The notes beneath the pieces were generated by a model, which saw only the letters and a program-made list of their open reading frames with translations, did no database searches and was not told the origin of the DNA. Positions 54,594 through 64,000 of a stretch of DNA of 64,000 bases are shown one piece after another. Each line of letters starts with the position of its first letter. Position 1 is the stretch's first letter. The position numbers and the translations under genes are program-made. The stretch is from Bacteroidetes bacterium GWF2_35_48 (GTDB lineage: Bacteria > Bacteroidota > Bacteroidia > Bacteroidales > GWF2-35-48). The stretch covers positions 61,259-125,258 of the forward strand of contig MEOG01000039.1 in assembly GCA_001769125.1 (NCBI GenBank), read 5' to 3'.

Positions 54594-55564
54594 TGCGACC
54601 TTTCACGTAAACTTTTTGTAAAACTTAACAGTTCTTTTGTTTTTTCAGGATAAACGTTGGTTTGCGAAATAAAATCAAAAGCTTTTGTAAAATATTCTGA
54701 AATTAATTTTTCTGAAGCTTCGGGAATGCCCAATTTATTATAAATTGCAGTAACTTCCTGAATTTTTTTCTGAGAATCTGTATAATTATTTTGCAAAGCG
54801 AAATCAAGTTTTTGTTTGAGCCCTCCTCCTGCATTGTTTAGTGCTGTGATAAGCAAAAAAGTTTTTTTATTTGAAAGAATATCTCCTCCAATGTTTTTTC
54901 CGAATATTTTTGGATCGCCGTATACATCCAGAAAATCGTCCTGCAATTGAAATGCAATACCAATGTTTCTACCGAATTCGTAAAGCAGTGCTGAGTCTTT
55001 TTCATGAGCCTTTCCAGCAATGGCTCCTGTCTGTAGGCTTGCTCCGATTATTACAGCGGTTTTTAGTTCTATCATTTTCAGGTACTGCTCAACAGAAACA
55101 TTGTCCATGTTTTCATAATCCATATCGTATTGCTGACCCTCGCAAATTTCAACAGCAGTACGATTGAAAATGTGCAATACCGGTTTCAGAATTTCATTAT
55201 CAAGTTGCTCAAGGTATTTGTATGCAATAATAGACATAGCATCTCCAGACAGAATTGCAACATTTTCGTTCCATTTAACATGAACTGTTTTTCTACCGCG
55301 GCGCATATTTGCATGATCCATGATGTCGTCGTGCAGCAGTGTAAAATTGTGAAAGGTTTCAATTGCAAGAGCTATAGGCAGCGCACGTTCAATATTTTGC
55401 GAATACATATTGCATGCCATAAGCGTAAGGCTCGGACGAATTCTTTTTCCCCCCGCAGACAAAATATAGCGAATGGGTTCATACAGCAGTTCGGGCTTTT
55501 CAGGATATTGAATTTCAGAAAGCCTCTTGTCAAAATATGCTATTATTTCTTTAAAAGATTGCAT
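54590..55564 (-). CDS. polyprenyl diphosphate synthase
   Basis: 324 residues from the ATG at 55564 (MQSFKEIIAYFDKRLSEI); the frame is open to 55615 but the extra 17 residues do not look conserved. First Asp-rich motif LLHDDIMDHANMRRGRKTVH, second QLQDDFLDVYGD, with GGKRIRPSLTLMAC and GGDILSNKKTFLL. Makes a linear prenyl diphosphate, probably for menaquinone side chain or related lipids; chain length cannot be told with certainty. Convergent with comF, 4 base overlap. Confidence 0.92.
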   Translation of the reverse strand: MQSFKEIIAYFDKRLSEIQYPEKPELLYEPIRYILSAGGKRIRPSLTLMACNMYSQNIERALPIALAIETFHNFTLLHDDIMDHANMRRGRKTVHVKWNENVAILSGDAMSIIAYKYLEQLDNEILKPVLHIFNRTAVEICEGQQYDMDYENMDNVSVEQYLKMIELKTAVIIGASLQTGAIAGKAHEKDSALLYEFGRNIGIAFQLQDDFLDVYGDPKIFGKNIGGDILSNKKTFLLITALNNAGGGLKQKLDFALQNNYTDSQKKIQEVTAIYNKLGIPEASEKLISEYFTKAFDFISQTNVYPEKTKELLSFTKSLRERSH

Positions 55565-55689
55565 AATTTTTTTGTTTTTACAAAGGATAGTTTTTTTGCT
55601 CCTTGTAAGCTCCAAGCATTGTGCCTATGCGAATCGTATATTTTTATTTATAAACTAAAAACACTGAACTCGGAACTCAGGTTTTAATC

Positions 55690-55795
55690 TCGCTCAACCT
55701 GCAACTTCGACTTCGACTCCCTGCCTACCCTGCCTCGCCGGCAGGCAGGCGGACAGGCAGGCGCTCAGTCAGCGGATTAACCTGCAACTTGCAAC
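55690..55795. repeat. triple-nested palindrome
   Basis: The core TTCGACTC...CGCTCAG (55713-55719 and 55762-55768) is split by a CCTGCCTAC...CGGACAGGCAGG palindrome (55720-55728 and 55750-55761), itself split by CCTGCCTCGCCGGCAGGCAG+G (55729-55749). Both inserted units are 21 bases long. Arms CAACCTGCAACTT and CAACCTGCAACTTGCAAC flank it. Confidence 0.8.
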
Positions 55796-55801
55796 ATTAA
55801 C

Positions 55802-56749
55802 TCACCCCTCCACATTCGCCTCAAACAATCCTGTCTCAATAATTTTTTTTATACCCTGTTCTAAAGGAAGTAGCGGGCGACCCAGTATTTCCTGCATTCT
55901 CGCATTATCGGGTAATCTGCGGGACATATCGCCGTCTTTTAGTGGGGGAAGGAATACTATTTTTGATTTTGAGTCGGTAAGCTTTATGATAAGATTTGCA
56001 AGATCAAGAATTGGTGTTTCAATGTTTCCTCCGACATTGATAACATCGTTTACAATATGATTTTCTGCAAAGCATTTAACACAGGCATCTACATTGTCTT
56101 CAATATAGCAAAAGGTACGTGTTTGTTTACCATCTCCATAAATAGGAATGTCTTTATTTTCTAAAGCTCTAAGTAAAAACCTGCTGATAACAAAATCGCG
56201 GCTTTGTTTAGGTCCAAAAGTGTTGAAAAATCTGAATATGGTATAATTTACTCCGTACTCTTGTTTATAGGAACGAAGAAATGCTTCACCCACATTTTTA
56301 ACAATTGCGTAAGGAAGCCTTGAATTAAGCGGAGTGGTATAAACGTTTTGCGGAAATTCAACAGGTTCGCCGTATATTTCAGAAGAACTTGAGAAAAATA
56401 TGCGTTTTACAGCCGTATTTTTAGAAAGAGATAATATGTTTTTTATTCCTTCTATATCCCGTAATACTTTTATCGGATTTTCCTGAGTTCTTTGTACGCC
56501 CACAAGCGCAGCATAGTGAAAAACATAATCAAATTTAAAAGACAGCATTATCTCTGAAATCTGTCTATATTCATTAACATTGCATTTAATAAATTGATAG
56601 GGATTTCCGTTTTGCGGTGGAAGTTTTTTAATGTTTCCGGTAGTGAGATCGTCTATAACAATTACCATGTTTTCATGATCTGCAATAAGCTTTTCAACCA
56701 AGGCACTGCCAATAAATCCGGCTCCTCCTGTTACAAGTATTTTTCGCAT
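55802..56749 (-). CDS. NAD-dependent sugar epimerase/dehydratase
   Basis: 315 residues from the ATG at 56749 (MRKILVTGGAGFIGSALVEKL). Extended short-chain dehydrogenase: TGGAGFIG cofactor loop, VIVIDDLTTG, SSSSEIYGEP (Ser), and PYAIVKN (Tyr/Lys as YAIVK), RFFNTFGP, DNVDACVKCF, INVGGN. Related to UDP-glucose 4-epimerase and UDP-xylose/glucuronate enzymes. The sugar nucleotide cannot be fixed. No glycosyltransferase neighbours here. Confidence 0.88.
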   Translation of the reverse strand: MRKILVTGGAGFIGSALVEKLIADHENMVIVIDDLTTGNIKKLPPQNGNPYQFIKCNVNEYRQISEIMLSFKFDYVFHYAALVGVQRTQENPIKVLRDIEGIKNILSLSKNTAVKRIFFSSSSEIYGEPVEFPQNVYTTPLNSRLPYAIVKNVGEAFLRSYKQEYGVNYTIFRFFNTFGPKQSRDFVISRFLLRALENKDIPIYGDGKQTRTFCYIEDNVDACVKCFAENHIVNDVINVGGNIETPILDLANLIIKLTDSKSKIVFLPPLKDGDMSRRLPDNARMQEILGRPLLPLEQGIKKIIETGLFEANVEG

Positions 56750-56793
56750 ATTTAGATATTTTGTAAAATTATTTTTTTCATTAGCACAACCTG

Positions 56794-56932
56794 TCACGCC
56801 TTAGCGTGATCAAATCCGGTGTCTTCGACTCGCTCAGTCACCGCTTAAACATAGAACACATCAGCACATTTTCAAACCTGTCTGCCGTTAGCGTCAGCCA
56901 GACAGACTGCGTTAGCAGGCAGGCCAGGCAGG
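56794..56932. repeat. row of palindromes (TCACGC, GGTG core, CCTGTC)
   Basis: TCACGCCTTAGCGTGA (56794-56809); a core palindrome CGGTGTCTTCGACTCGCTCA + GTCACCG (56817-56843); and a nested set beginning CCTGTCTGCCGTTAGCGTCA and ending CAGGCAGGCCAGGCAGG (56877-56932). Intergenic between the epimerase and the exporter. Confidence 0.7.
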
Positions 56933-56977
56933 TCTTCAAATTGATTCATCTTCACATTCGTAATTCCTCTCAACCGC

Positions 56978-57030
56978 AAACCTGTGAGGATAGCCCGCAC
57001 ACTGGCTTTTCTGCGATACCTCACAGGATT
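56978..57030. repeat. palindromic repeat, copy 2 of AATCCTGTGAGG family
   Basis: AAACCTGTGAGG ... ATACCTCACAGGATT; reverse complement matches 21502-21553 in the arms and in TGTGCGG. About 53 bases. Confidence 0.65.
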
Positions 57031-57050
57031 GCTCTTCAAATTCGTAATTT

Positions 57051-59426
57051 TTAATTCGTAATTCGTGATTCTTCACTCTCCTCTTCTTCATTATCTTCAA
57101 GTTCCACCGCATCTTTCAGCATGTTTTTCATGTTCATCCTTTTTTCAAGAGACAACAGTATTGAGGGAAGCATAACCAGATTTGTTGCTAATGAACAAAT
57201 CAGGGTTATTGATATGAGTATTCCCATCGCAACCGTTCCTCCAAAGCTGGAAACAATGAAAATGGCAAAACCAAAAAATAAAATAATGTTTGTATAAATC
57301 ATGCTGATGCCAACTTCTTTTATGGTTCTTGATATTGCCTCCGGACCGGCACCTTTGTTCAACTGTAACCTGTATTCTGTAAGTATATAAATGGTTCCGT
57401 CTGATGCAAGTCCAAAGGCTATGCTGAAAATTAATATGGTCGAAGGTTTGAATGGAATACCGAAAAAGCCCATTATTCCTGCAGTAATTACCAGCGGGAC
57501 AAGGCAGGGGATTTTTGAGAGAACAATTATCAGTACAGATCTGAATAATACCATCCCTATTAAAACAATCAAAATAATAGCAATTCCAAGGCTGATGAAT
57601 AAATGATGGAACAAATAATCATTTCCTTTCAGAAAAACAAGGCTGTGACCTGTAAGACTGACATGATATTCTGAAGGATTAAAAATACTGTCAATTCTGG
57701 GTTTTATTTCTTTAACAAGCTCTTTAATACGTACAGATCCTACATCAGCCATCTGAAAACTTACACGGGTGTATCTTCTCGAAGAATCAAGAAATGTTTT
57801 AAATTTATTTTCCTGCCCTGAAACAGTGCCAATGTATTCGTTCAATTTTGCAAGCTCCCCAGGTGGCGGTAACTGATAGAATTTGGGCTTTCCTTCTTTG
57901 TATGCTTGGTATGCAAAGCGCAATGCTTCTACAACAGAAATAGGCTTTGAAAATTCAGGGTATTCACTTACAACTTTTTGCAACATTCTTATCTTGTAAA
58001 GTGTTTTTGCATTGTCCTGAAAAACTCCCTTTTCTTCTTTAGTGTCTATCAGAATTTCAAAGGGAAGAACCCCGTGGAAATTTTTTTCAAAAAATCGCAG
58101 GTCTGTGTAAATAGGGTCGTCTTTGGGCAAATCATCCACAACATAGCCGATAAGCTGAATACGAAACATCCCTATAAATCCGATTATCGTAACGATAAGA
58201 AGTCCGATGTATAATGCCATTCGTTTTTTGTGAACCAGAAAATCAATTTTTGAAATTATGGTTTGCAGGCGTTTTCTATCAAGATGTTTTGTTTTTTTCA
58301 GCGAGGGAACAGGAAGCAGACTAAGAACAATCGTAAGTAAAACCAATGCTACAATATAGGTTGCAATAACATTGATAGCTGCAACCACGCCGAATTCTAC
58401 AAGTAAGGAGCTGTTCGTAAAATAAAAAACGCCAAAACCTACAGCAGTTGTAACATTTGCAAGAAAATTTGAAAGCCCCACTTTTTTTACCATCATTGTT
58501 ATGGCTTTTAATTTGATTCCATGCAGCCGAAGTTCTTCCTGATATTTATTGGTAAAAAAGATACAGTTGGGCAAACCTATAACGGTTATCAGTGGCGGAA
58601 TTAAACCCGTTAAAATTGTGATTTTATAACCAAATAACTGCAACGTTCCAAGCGACCAGATAATTCCGATAATAACAACAACCAGCGAATAGGCTACAAC
58701 CCTGAATGATCGGAAAAAAATAAAAAGAATTATTGCCGTTACAGCAATTGCCAGAAAGAGAAAAATAAACATTTCGTTCGAAACGGTTTTCATAAACTGC
58801 GTTCGTATGTAGGGCATCCCTGAGAAGTGCAGTTCTATTTTTGTTTTTTCTGAAAAGCTGTCTGCAAGTTCTTTAACTTTAGCTACAATTTCAAGGCGGG
58901 CTTTTGAATTTAGCTGCTTGTCATCGAATGTTATTGCCATTAAACTTGCATGGGTTTCTTTGTTTATGGCAAGACCATCATAAAACGGCAAAGACCAGAT
59001 GATTTTCTTTACACTGTCAAGCTCTTCCTGTGTTTTTGGAGGCGAAGCTAAAATTTGTTTAAAATCGAATTTTTTAAGACTGTCGTTTTTTGTAACATTG
59101 TACAAATTGGCAATCGAGAGAATTTCTTTTATTCCAAAAACTTTTTTAATGTCCTTTCCTAATTTATCCCATGCTAAAAAGTTTTCAAGTTTGAAAATGG
59201 AGCTGTCCTGTAATCCTATGACCATAACATTTCCATCCTCGCCAAACATTTTTTTGAAGGCTTCATATTCTATCAACGCTGAATCTGTTTGAGGAAGAGG
59301 TTTTACAAATTCATAGGAAAGCTCTATTTTACTTGCCTGCCATGCCATGAAACATGTAACTCCAACCAGCAGGGCAAGAAAAAAAATCCGGTAACGCAAT
59401 AGAATATGGGCTATTTTTCCCCACAT
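57051..59426 (-). CDS. MMPL/RND superfamily exporter
   Basis: 791 residues, about 12 membrane segments in the RND layout: TM1 at the N-terminus (FLALLVGVTCFMAWQ), a large periplasmic loop, TM2-6 (IFLFLAIAVTAIILFIFF ... VATYIVALVLLTIVLSLLP), TM7 near 405, a second large loop, and TM8-12 with ISLGIAIILIVLIGMVLF, AFGLASDGTIYILTEYRLQL and FGFAIFIVSSFGGTVAMG. Related to MMPL and HpnN-type lipid exporters. The acidic tail (ELEDNEEEESEES) is cytoplasmic. Substrate unknown. Confidence 0.88.
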   Translation of the reverse strand: MWGKIAHILLRYRIFFLALLVGVTCFMAWQASKIELSYEFVKPLPQTDSALIEYEAFKKMFGEDGNVMVIGLQDSSIFKLENFLAWDKLGKDIKKVFGIKEILSIANLYNVTKNDSLKKFDFKQILASPPKTQEELDSVKKIIWSLPFYDGLAINKETHASLMAITFDDKQLNSKARLEIVAKVKELADSFSEKTKIELHFSGMPYIRTQFMKTVSNEMFIFLFLAIAVTAIILFIFFRSFRVVAYSLVVVIIGIIWSLGTLQLFGYKITILTGLIPPLITVIGLPNCIFFTNKYQEELRLHGIKLKAITMMVKKVGLSNFLANVTTAVGFGVFYFTNSSLLVEFGVVAAINVIATYIVALVLLTIVLSLLPVPSLKKTKHLDRKRLQTIISKIDFLVHKKRMALYIGLLIVTIIGFIGMFRIQLIGYVVDDLPKDDPIYTDLRFFEKNFHGVLPFEILIDTKEEKGVFQDNAKTLYKIRMLQKVVSEYPEFSKPISVVEALRFAYQAYKEGKPKFYQLPPPGELAKLNEYIGTVSGQENKFKTFLDSSRRYTRVSFQMADVGSVRIKELVKEIKPRIDSIFNPSEYHVSLTGHSLVFLKGNDYLFHHLFISLGIAIILIVLIGMVLFRSVLIIVLSKIPCLVPLVITAGIMGFFGIPFKPSTILIFSIAFGLASDGTIYILTEYRLQLNKGAGPEAISRTIKEVGISMIYTNIILFFGFAIFIVSSFGGTVAMGILISITLICSLATNLVMLPSILLSLEKRMNMKNMLKDAVELEDNEEEESEESRITN

Positions 59427-59837
59427 AATTTATGATTTTAATGACAAAAAAACTTCAAATTTAGTGATTTTAAAATGAAAGGGATAAAAATTATTATTTT
59501 TTTAAAAATCAAGTTTTCTCCAAAAGGATATTTTGATTGATTTGTTACTGATTTAACTTGGTTAAGATAGATGTAATTATATTGAAAAAAGAATAAAAAA
59601 TCAATGTAAATCTGTGCAACCTGTGTCATAAAGTTTTTTACAGTTACTACAATCTTTATGGATGAAATTTGGCTTTTCGTCATCAAAAAAATAGCGCTCA
59701 TCACAAGAAAAAATTCATAAATCAAATTTTTTATAAGTGGGTATAAATACTCATGTTTTTATATGAAAATAGTGTTAAATTTACAGCCTTTATTTAAGTG
59801 AAAATAATTTAAGTATTTATTTTTAATAATTTTATTA
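59427..59837. other. AT-rich intergenic region
   Basis: About 410 bases between divergent genes, no gene supported. It has the phrase CAATGTAAATCTGTGCAACC + TGTGTC (about 59602-59627), a word also seen near 14930. TTAAATTTA near 59773 resembles a -7 box for the following gene, but is not a full match. Confidence 0.5.
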
Positions 59838-62800
59838 TGAGACAATTAAGTTTACGTTTGTGTGTTTTGTTTGTGCTTCTTTTTGCAGGAGTGTCAGCCA
59901 TAAAGGCGCAGCAATTGATTCCGGGAGACATTGCCCTCATTGGTGTGCATACGAATACCCCGAATTCTTTTATCGTGGTTGCATTGAAAGATGTGCAGCC
60001 GGGTCAGGTTATTACTTTTACAGATAATGCCTGGCTGAATGCAAGCAATAGTTTTGAAACCACCGAAGGATATCTCGAGTGGACGCTCGCCAGCGGTTTG
60101 TCTGCTGGGGTAACTGCAACATTTACGTATTCGTCGGGCTGGTCGGTTACAACCGGAACTTTAAATCCCGGTGGTACTTTTGCCTTTAATAATCTCGGCG
60201 ATCAGATTATTGCTTTTACCGGAGACTGGGTAAACAGACCAACAACAGGAACAGATACAAAATTTATGTGGGCTTTCTCCATGTGTAATTTTGGATACCT
60301 TCCGGCTTCTCCCAATTATTCTTCAGATTGTCCATCTGTGTTGGCAAATTATTCAAATGCGCTCAACACTTCTTCGAGCCCTTTTAAAAATGCATATTTC
60401 GTTAATGGATATGCACAAATTACAGAACTTACGCTCGCAGGTACAAAAACCAATTTTATAAATGCTTTTATCAATAAAAATAAATTTCGCAAAACAACTG
60501 TAATAGAAGCTTTTCCTACTTATAACTTCACTGTAAGAACGGATGCTGATACAGCAAACCATTTGGTTTTTGTTAATTTTCCAACAAGCGGATATCCGAA
60601 TACAAATCTCAATTCTTTTACTGTTGAAGCAAGAAACAGCAGCGAACAAGTAGTTACAAGCTTTTTTAGTGATGTAACACTTGGTAAAGAATCAGGACCA
60701 GGAGATCTGGGTTGGGGAAACACTGCTGCTACTACTAATGGTATTTTTTCTTTTGAACTTTTAACATTAAGTGCTGCAGGTACTTATATTTTGAATGCCA
60801 ACGTAACAGGATTAACCACGGGATTAAGTGATGAAATAATAATAAATCAGTCAATCATAACATTAATTGCACCTAATGGAGGTGAAACATGGATTCCTGG
60901 TACAGAACAAACGGTCTCGTGGACTTCTGAAGGAGTGAGTTATTTTAATTTGGAATACAGGTGTGATAATGCTGCATACTGGGATTTTCTTGGTGATGGC
61001 TATGAAGGGAATACCTTTCAGTGGACAATCCCAAATACACCTTCAAGTCAGTGTGTTTTCCGGGTTTCATCTTCAAACGATCAGGCAGTGTATGATACCA
61101 GTAATGCTTATTTTACAATTGGCACAGGAACTTCTAACCCATCAATTACTCTTACATCTCCCAATGGTGGCGAAAACTGGACAGCCGGAACACAACAAAA
61201 CATTACATGGACAAGCAGCAATATTAGCTTGGTTGGTATTGGATATACTCCAGATAACGGCGCAACATGGTTCACAATCGCAAACAATGTACAGGCGTCT
61301 TTAGGGACGTATGCATGGCAGGTTCCTTCAATTAATTCCAGCGAAGTTAAAATAGATATTTGGGATGAAGGTACAGGAACAAATGATGTTAGCAATGCTT
61401 TATTTTCAATTGCTCTTGGCACTTTTATTACTGTAACTTCTCCGAATGGTGGCGAAAACCTTACAGGCAACACAATTCAAAATATTACATGGAACAGTAA
61501 TAATGTTTCTATGGTAACATTACAATATAAACACAGCAATGGCTCATGGAACAATATTGCAAGCGGCATTCAGGCTTCTCCTGGAACTTATGCATGGTCT
61601 GTTCCGAATACAGCTGCTTCAACATATCTTGTAAAAGTATTCGATCGTAATAATGAAACTACATACGATTCCAGTGATGCATATTTTACGGTTGCAACAA
61701 ATACAGCGTATGTTTCTATTACAAGCCCTATGGGAGGAGAACAATGGCAGCAGGGAACAGAACATAATATTACTTGGTACACAACCGGTGTTACAGATGT
61801 GAAACTTGAATATACTACTTCTGGCGGAGATCCCTATACCACAATTGCAGAATCAGTTCCTGCATCTCCGGCAAGTTATACATGGACAGTTCCCAGTACT
61901 CCAAGCACAAAATGCAGGGTTAGAGTAAGTGAAGCAGGCAATCCTGCTCTTGCAATGGCTTCTCAAAATTATTTTATCATTTATTCACAGCCTTTAATCT
62001 CTATCAGTTATCCTTCTGGAGGCGAAAACTGGGTTATGGGTACTACTAATAATATTTTCTGGTCAAGTATTGGCGCTTCTCAGAATGTTAAAATACAGTT
62101 TTCCGATAATGCCGGATCTTCATGGTATGATATTGAAACGCAAACCGCAAATGATGGTTCGTATCAGTGGGCTGTTCCATCAGAACCCTTTGGTGATATA
62201 GTCATAAGAATTCTTGATTATGACAATTCTTTTATTGGTGATACTTCTGCAGTTTTAAATATTGTTTCACAGTCCGGAACAGTTGCTTTGTTAACACCAA
62301 ATGGTGGTGAAACGCTGGCTCCTCTACAGCAATACAACATATCCTGGACAAACAGCGTTGGAGTTACAAATGTTAAATTAGATTATTCTACAAACGGTGG
62401 TTTATGGTGGAGTCCCATAGTAGCTTCAACTCCTGCATCAACAGGTTCGTATACATGGACTGTCCCTGATATTACAACTACAACTTGTATAGTAAAAGTC
62501 AGCGACTTCGGTGATGCAAATAATGTGTATGACCAAAGCGATGCTAATTTTTCAATTGGCAATATTACGCCTGGTATAACACTTATTGCTCCTAATGGAG
62601 GTGAAAGTTGGCAGGCTGGTACTCAACAAAATATTACATGGAGCAGCAATGATATTTCTCTTGTTTCAATAAAGTATAAATATGATAACGGAGATTGGAT
62701 TGATGTTGCCAGTACTCTTCAGCCTACCCCGGCTTCTTACACCTGGTCTGTTCCTAATACTCCATCTGCAAATTGTATTGTTAAAGTATTTGATGGTAAC

Positions 62801-64000
62801 AATGAAAGTATATATGACACTAGCAATGCTGTATTTACTCTTTCAGCTCCTCCAACAGCATGGGTTTCTGTTATGGAACCAAGCGGAGGTTCTGAATTAA
62901 TTTCAGGAACAACTCAAAATATTGTATGGTACACGAATGCAAGTAATTTAAATATTTATTATAGTACAAATAATGGAGCAGATTGGATTTTAATTATTGA
63001 TAATATACAGGGAACAACAAGTCCCTTTGTGTGGACAGTGCCAAACGCAAATTCTACACAATGTCTGATAAAAATTGAAGATGCCTACAATCCTGCTGCT
63101 TATGGCGTGAGTTGGTCTGCTTTTACAATTATTCCGGCTCAGGTTCAGGACAATGTTATTTCTTTGAACGGAACAACAGATTATATTGAAGTACCTGATA
63201 ATGCTTTATGGGATTTAGCGGGTAGTTGGACAATGGGTTTTTGGGTTAATCTGAATTCAACATCAGGTAACCCTACTTTTCTTACACATGAGTCAGATGG
63301 AGGAGTTGGTGGATTTGAGTTTTATTATGATGGAACATATCTTAAATTTAATGCAAGTAATACACAAACATTATATAATGCATATTATGCTTTAACAACA
63401 GATACCTGGTATAATATTGTTGTTATTGGGGATGAAACGTTGAGTATGATTAGTATTTATGTAAACGGAGTTCTTGTTGGCAGTGAAGGATATAGCGCAA
63501 TTGCTAATACTACAGGATTTTTACGTATTGGCGGTTATTGCTGTGGTGGAGCAGGATTTGTGAATGGAGCTATGGATGATGTAAGTTTCTGGAATAGGGT
63601 TCTTACTATAAATGAAATAAATAATTATTATGCAAACCCACAGCTTATTGGTAATGAAAGCGGTCTTGTTGCTTACTGGGATATGAATGTTACAGGGCAA
63701 GGACAAAATATTACTGTTCCAAATTTAACTGGTTCAAAAACAGCAGGAATTGATGGTATAACAAGAGGTACTGTAAGTACTCCCGTATTTACACCACAGT
63801 CTGTTCAAGCTACGTTAACACTTACAGCCCCAAATGGTGGTGAAGAATGGACTGCCGGAACATCACAAAATATTACGTGGACTGCTACTGATGTAGCGTT
63901 TTTAGAAGTTTTCTATAGCACAAATAATGGCGGTAGTTGGACTTATATTGATGATCATGCAGATGCAACAACCGGTACATTATCATGGACTATTCCAGCA
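59838..64000 (+). CDS. large secreted protein with Kre9-like repeats and LamG-like domain (3' end outside window)
   Basis: At least 1387 residues, still open at base 64000. Signal peptide MRQLSLRLCVLFVLLFAG to near KAQ. An N-terminal domain (about 25-330) begins LIPGDIALIGVHTNTPNSFI, like proteins with a DUF-type beta-sandwich/lamin-tail-like module. Then at least eight repeats of about 100 residues with SPNGGENWTAGTQQNITW and TYxWSVPNT (Ser-Thr-rich Kre9/KNH-like family), from about 335 onward. A concanavalin/LamG-like domain (about 1105-1310: DYIEVPDNALWDLAGSWTMG, NGAMDDVSFWNRVL) lies before another repeat. Probably a T9SS cargo, but no sorting domain is in view. Confidence 0.9.

Noticed and set aside
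55130..55687. 185-residue plus-strand frame
   Set aside because: It is antisense to the well-supported polyprenyl synthase gene.

Overview
The window reads as chromosomal DNA of a member of the Bacteroidota. The sequence basis is: several type IX secretion system (T9SS) parts (PorT, a PorP/SprF protein, the gliding lipoprotein GldH), three secreted proteins with a T9SS type B (CHU_C) C-terminus and SprB- or Ig-like repeats, almost no Shine-Dalgarno sequences, and promoters of the Bacteroidota type (-7 TAnnTTTG, sometimes with a -33 TTTG about 20 bases upstream). The DNA is AT-rich and no phage, plasmid or CRISPR region was seen. Genus cannot be told from the sequence alone.

Layout. 1-1.5 kb: the 3' part of a YfcC-type transporter, a terminator and tRNA-Lys(CTT). 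1.6-8.3 kb: a giant SprB-repeat adhesin with a small secreted protein upstream in the same operon. 8.4-15 kb: upp, a palindrome-targeted 347 bp element, a FemAB/GNAT-like protein, a polysaccharide deacetylase, radC, a broken ORF6N gene, a small lipoprotein and nadA. 15.5-24.4 kb: rpiB, a T9SS cargo/PorP pair, recO, a two-component system, atpD-atpC and a hydrolase. 24.7-28.8 kb: glutamine synthetase, then ricT-gldH-trmB. 28.8-42.1 kb (all minus): a 2671-residue SprB-repeat adhesin, PPK2, a TPR/SpoIIE phosphatase and a NifU-domain protein. 42.4-54.6 kb (all plus): ndk, an SDR, a DUF3108 protein, a propeller lipoprotein, an outer membrane-like protein, mnmG, adenine deaminase, a GIY-YIG nuclease, dtd, ubiE/menG, porT and comF. 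54.6-59.4 kb (minus): polyprenyl synthetase, sugar epimerase and an MMPL/RND exporter. 59.8 kb to the end: a large secreted protein with Kre9-like repeats and a LamG-like domain, cut by the window edge.

The most unusual content is between the genes. (1) A 164 bp MITE-like family with inverted ends and 6 bp target duplications is present three times; one copy is inserted in frame into the signal peptide of the first adhesin and another supplies the stop codon of glutamine synthetase. (2) Many short palindromes share one central core (TTCGACTCCGCTCAG-like) but have different stems, and some carry other palindromes nested at the same central position, up to three levels deep. They are densest around a GIY-YIG nuclease gene whose last codons are made of the repeat, which suggests (inference only) a nuclease-palindrome system comparable to REP/RAYT. 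(3) A perfect parS-type palindrome directly follows mnmG, with a second 15/16 match 500 bp further on, next to a change of prevailing gene strand, hinting at a chromosome partition region.
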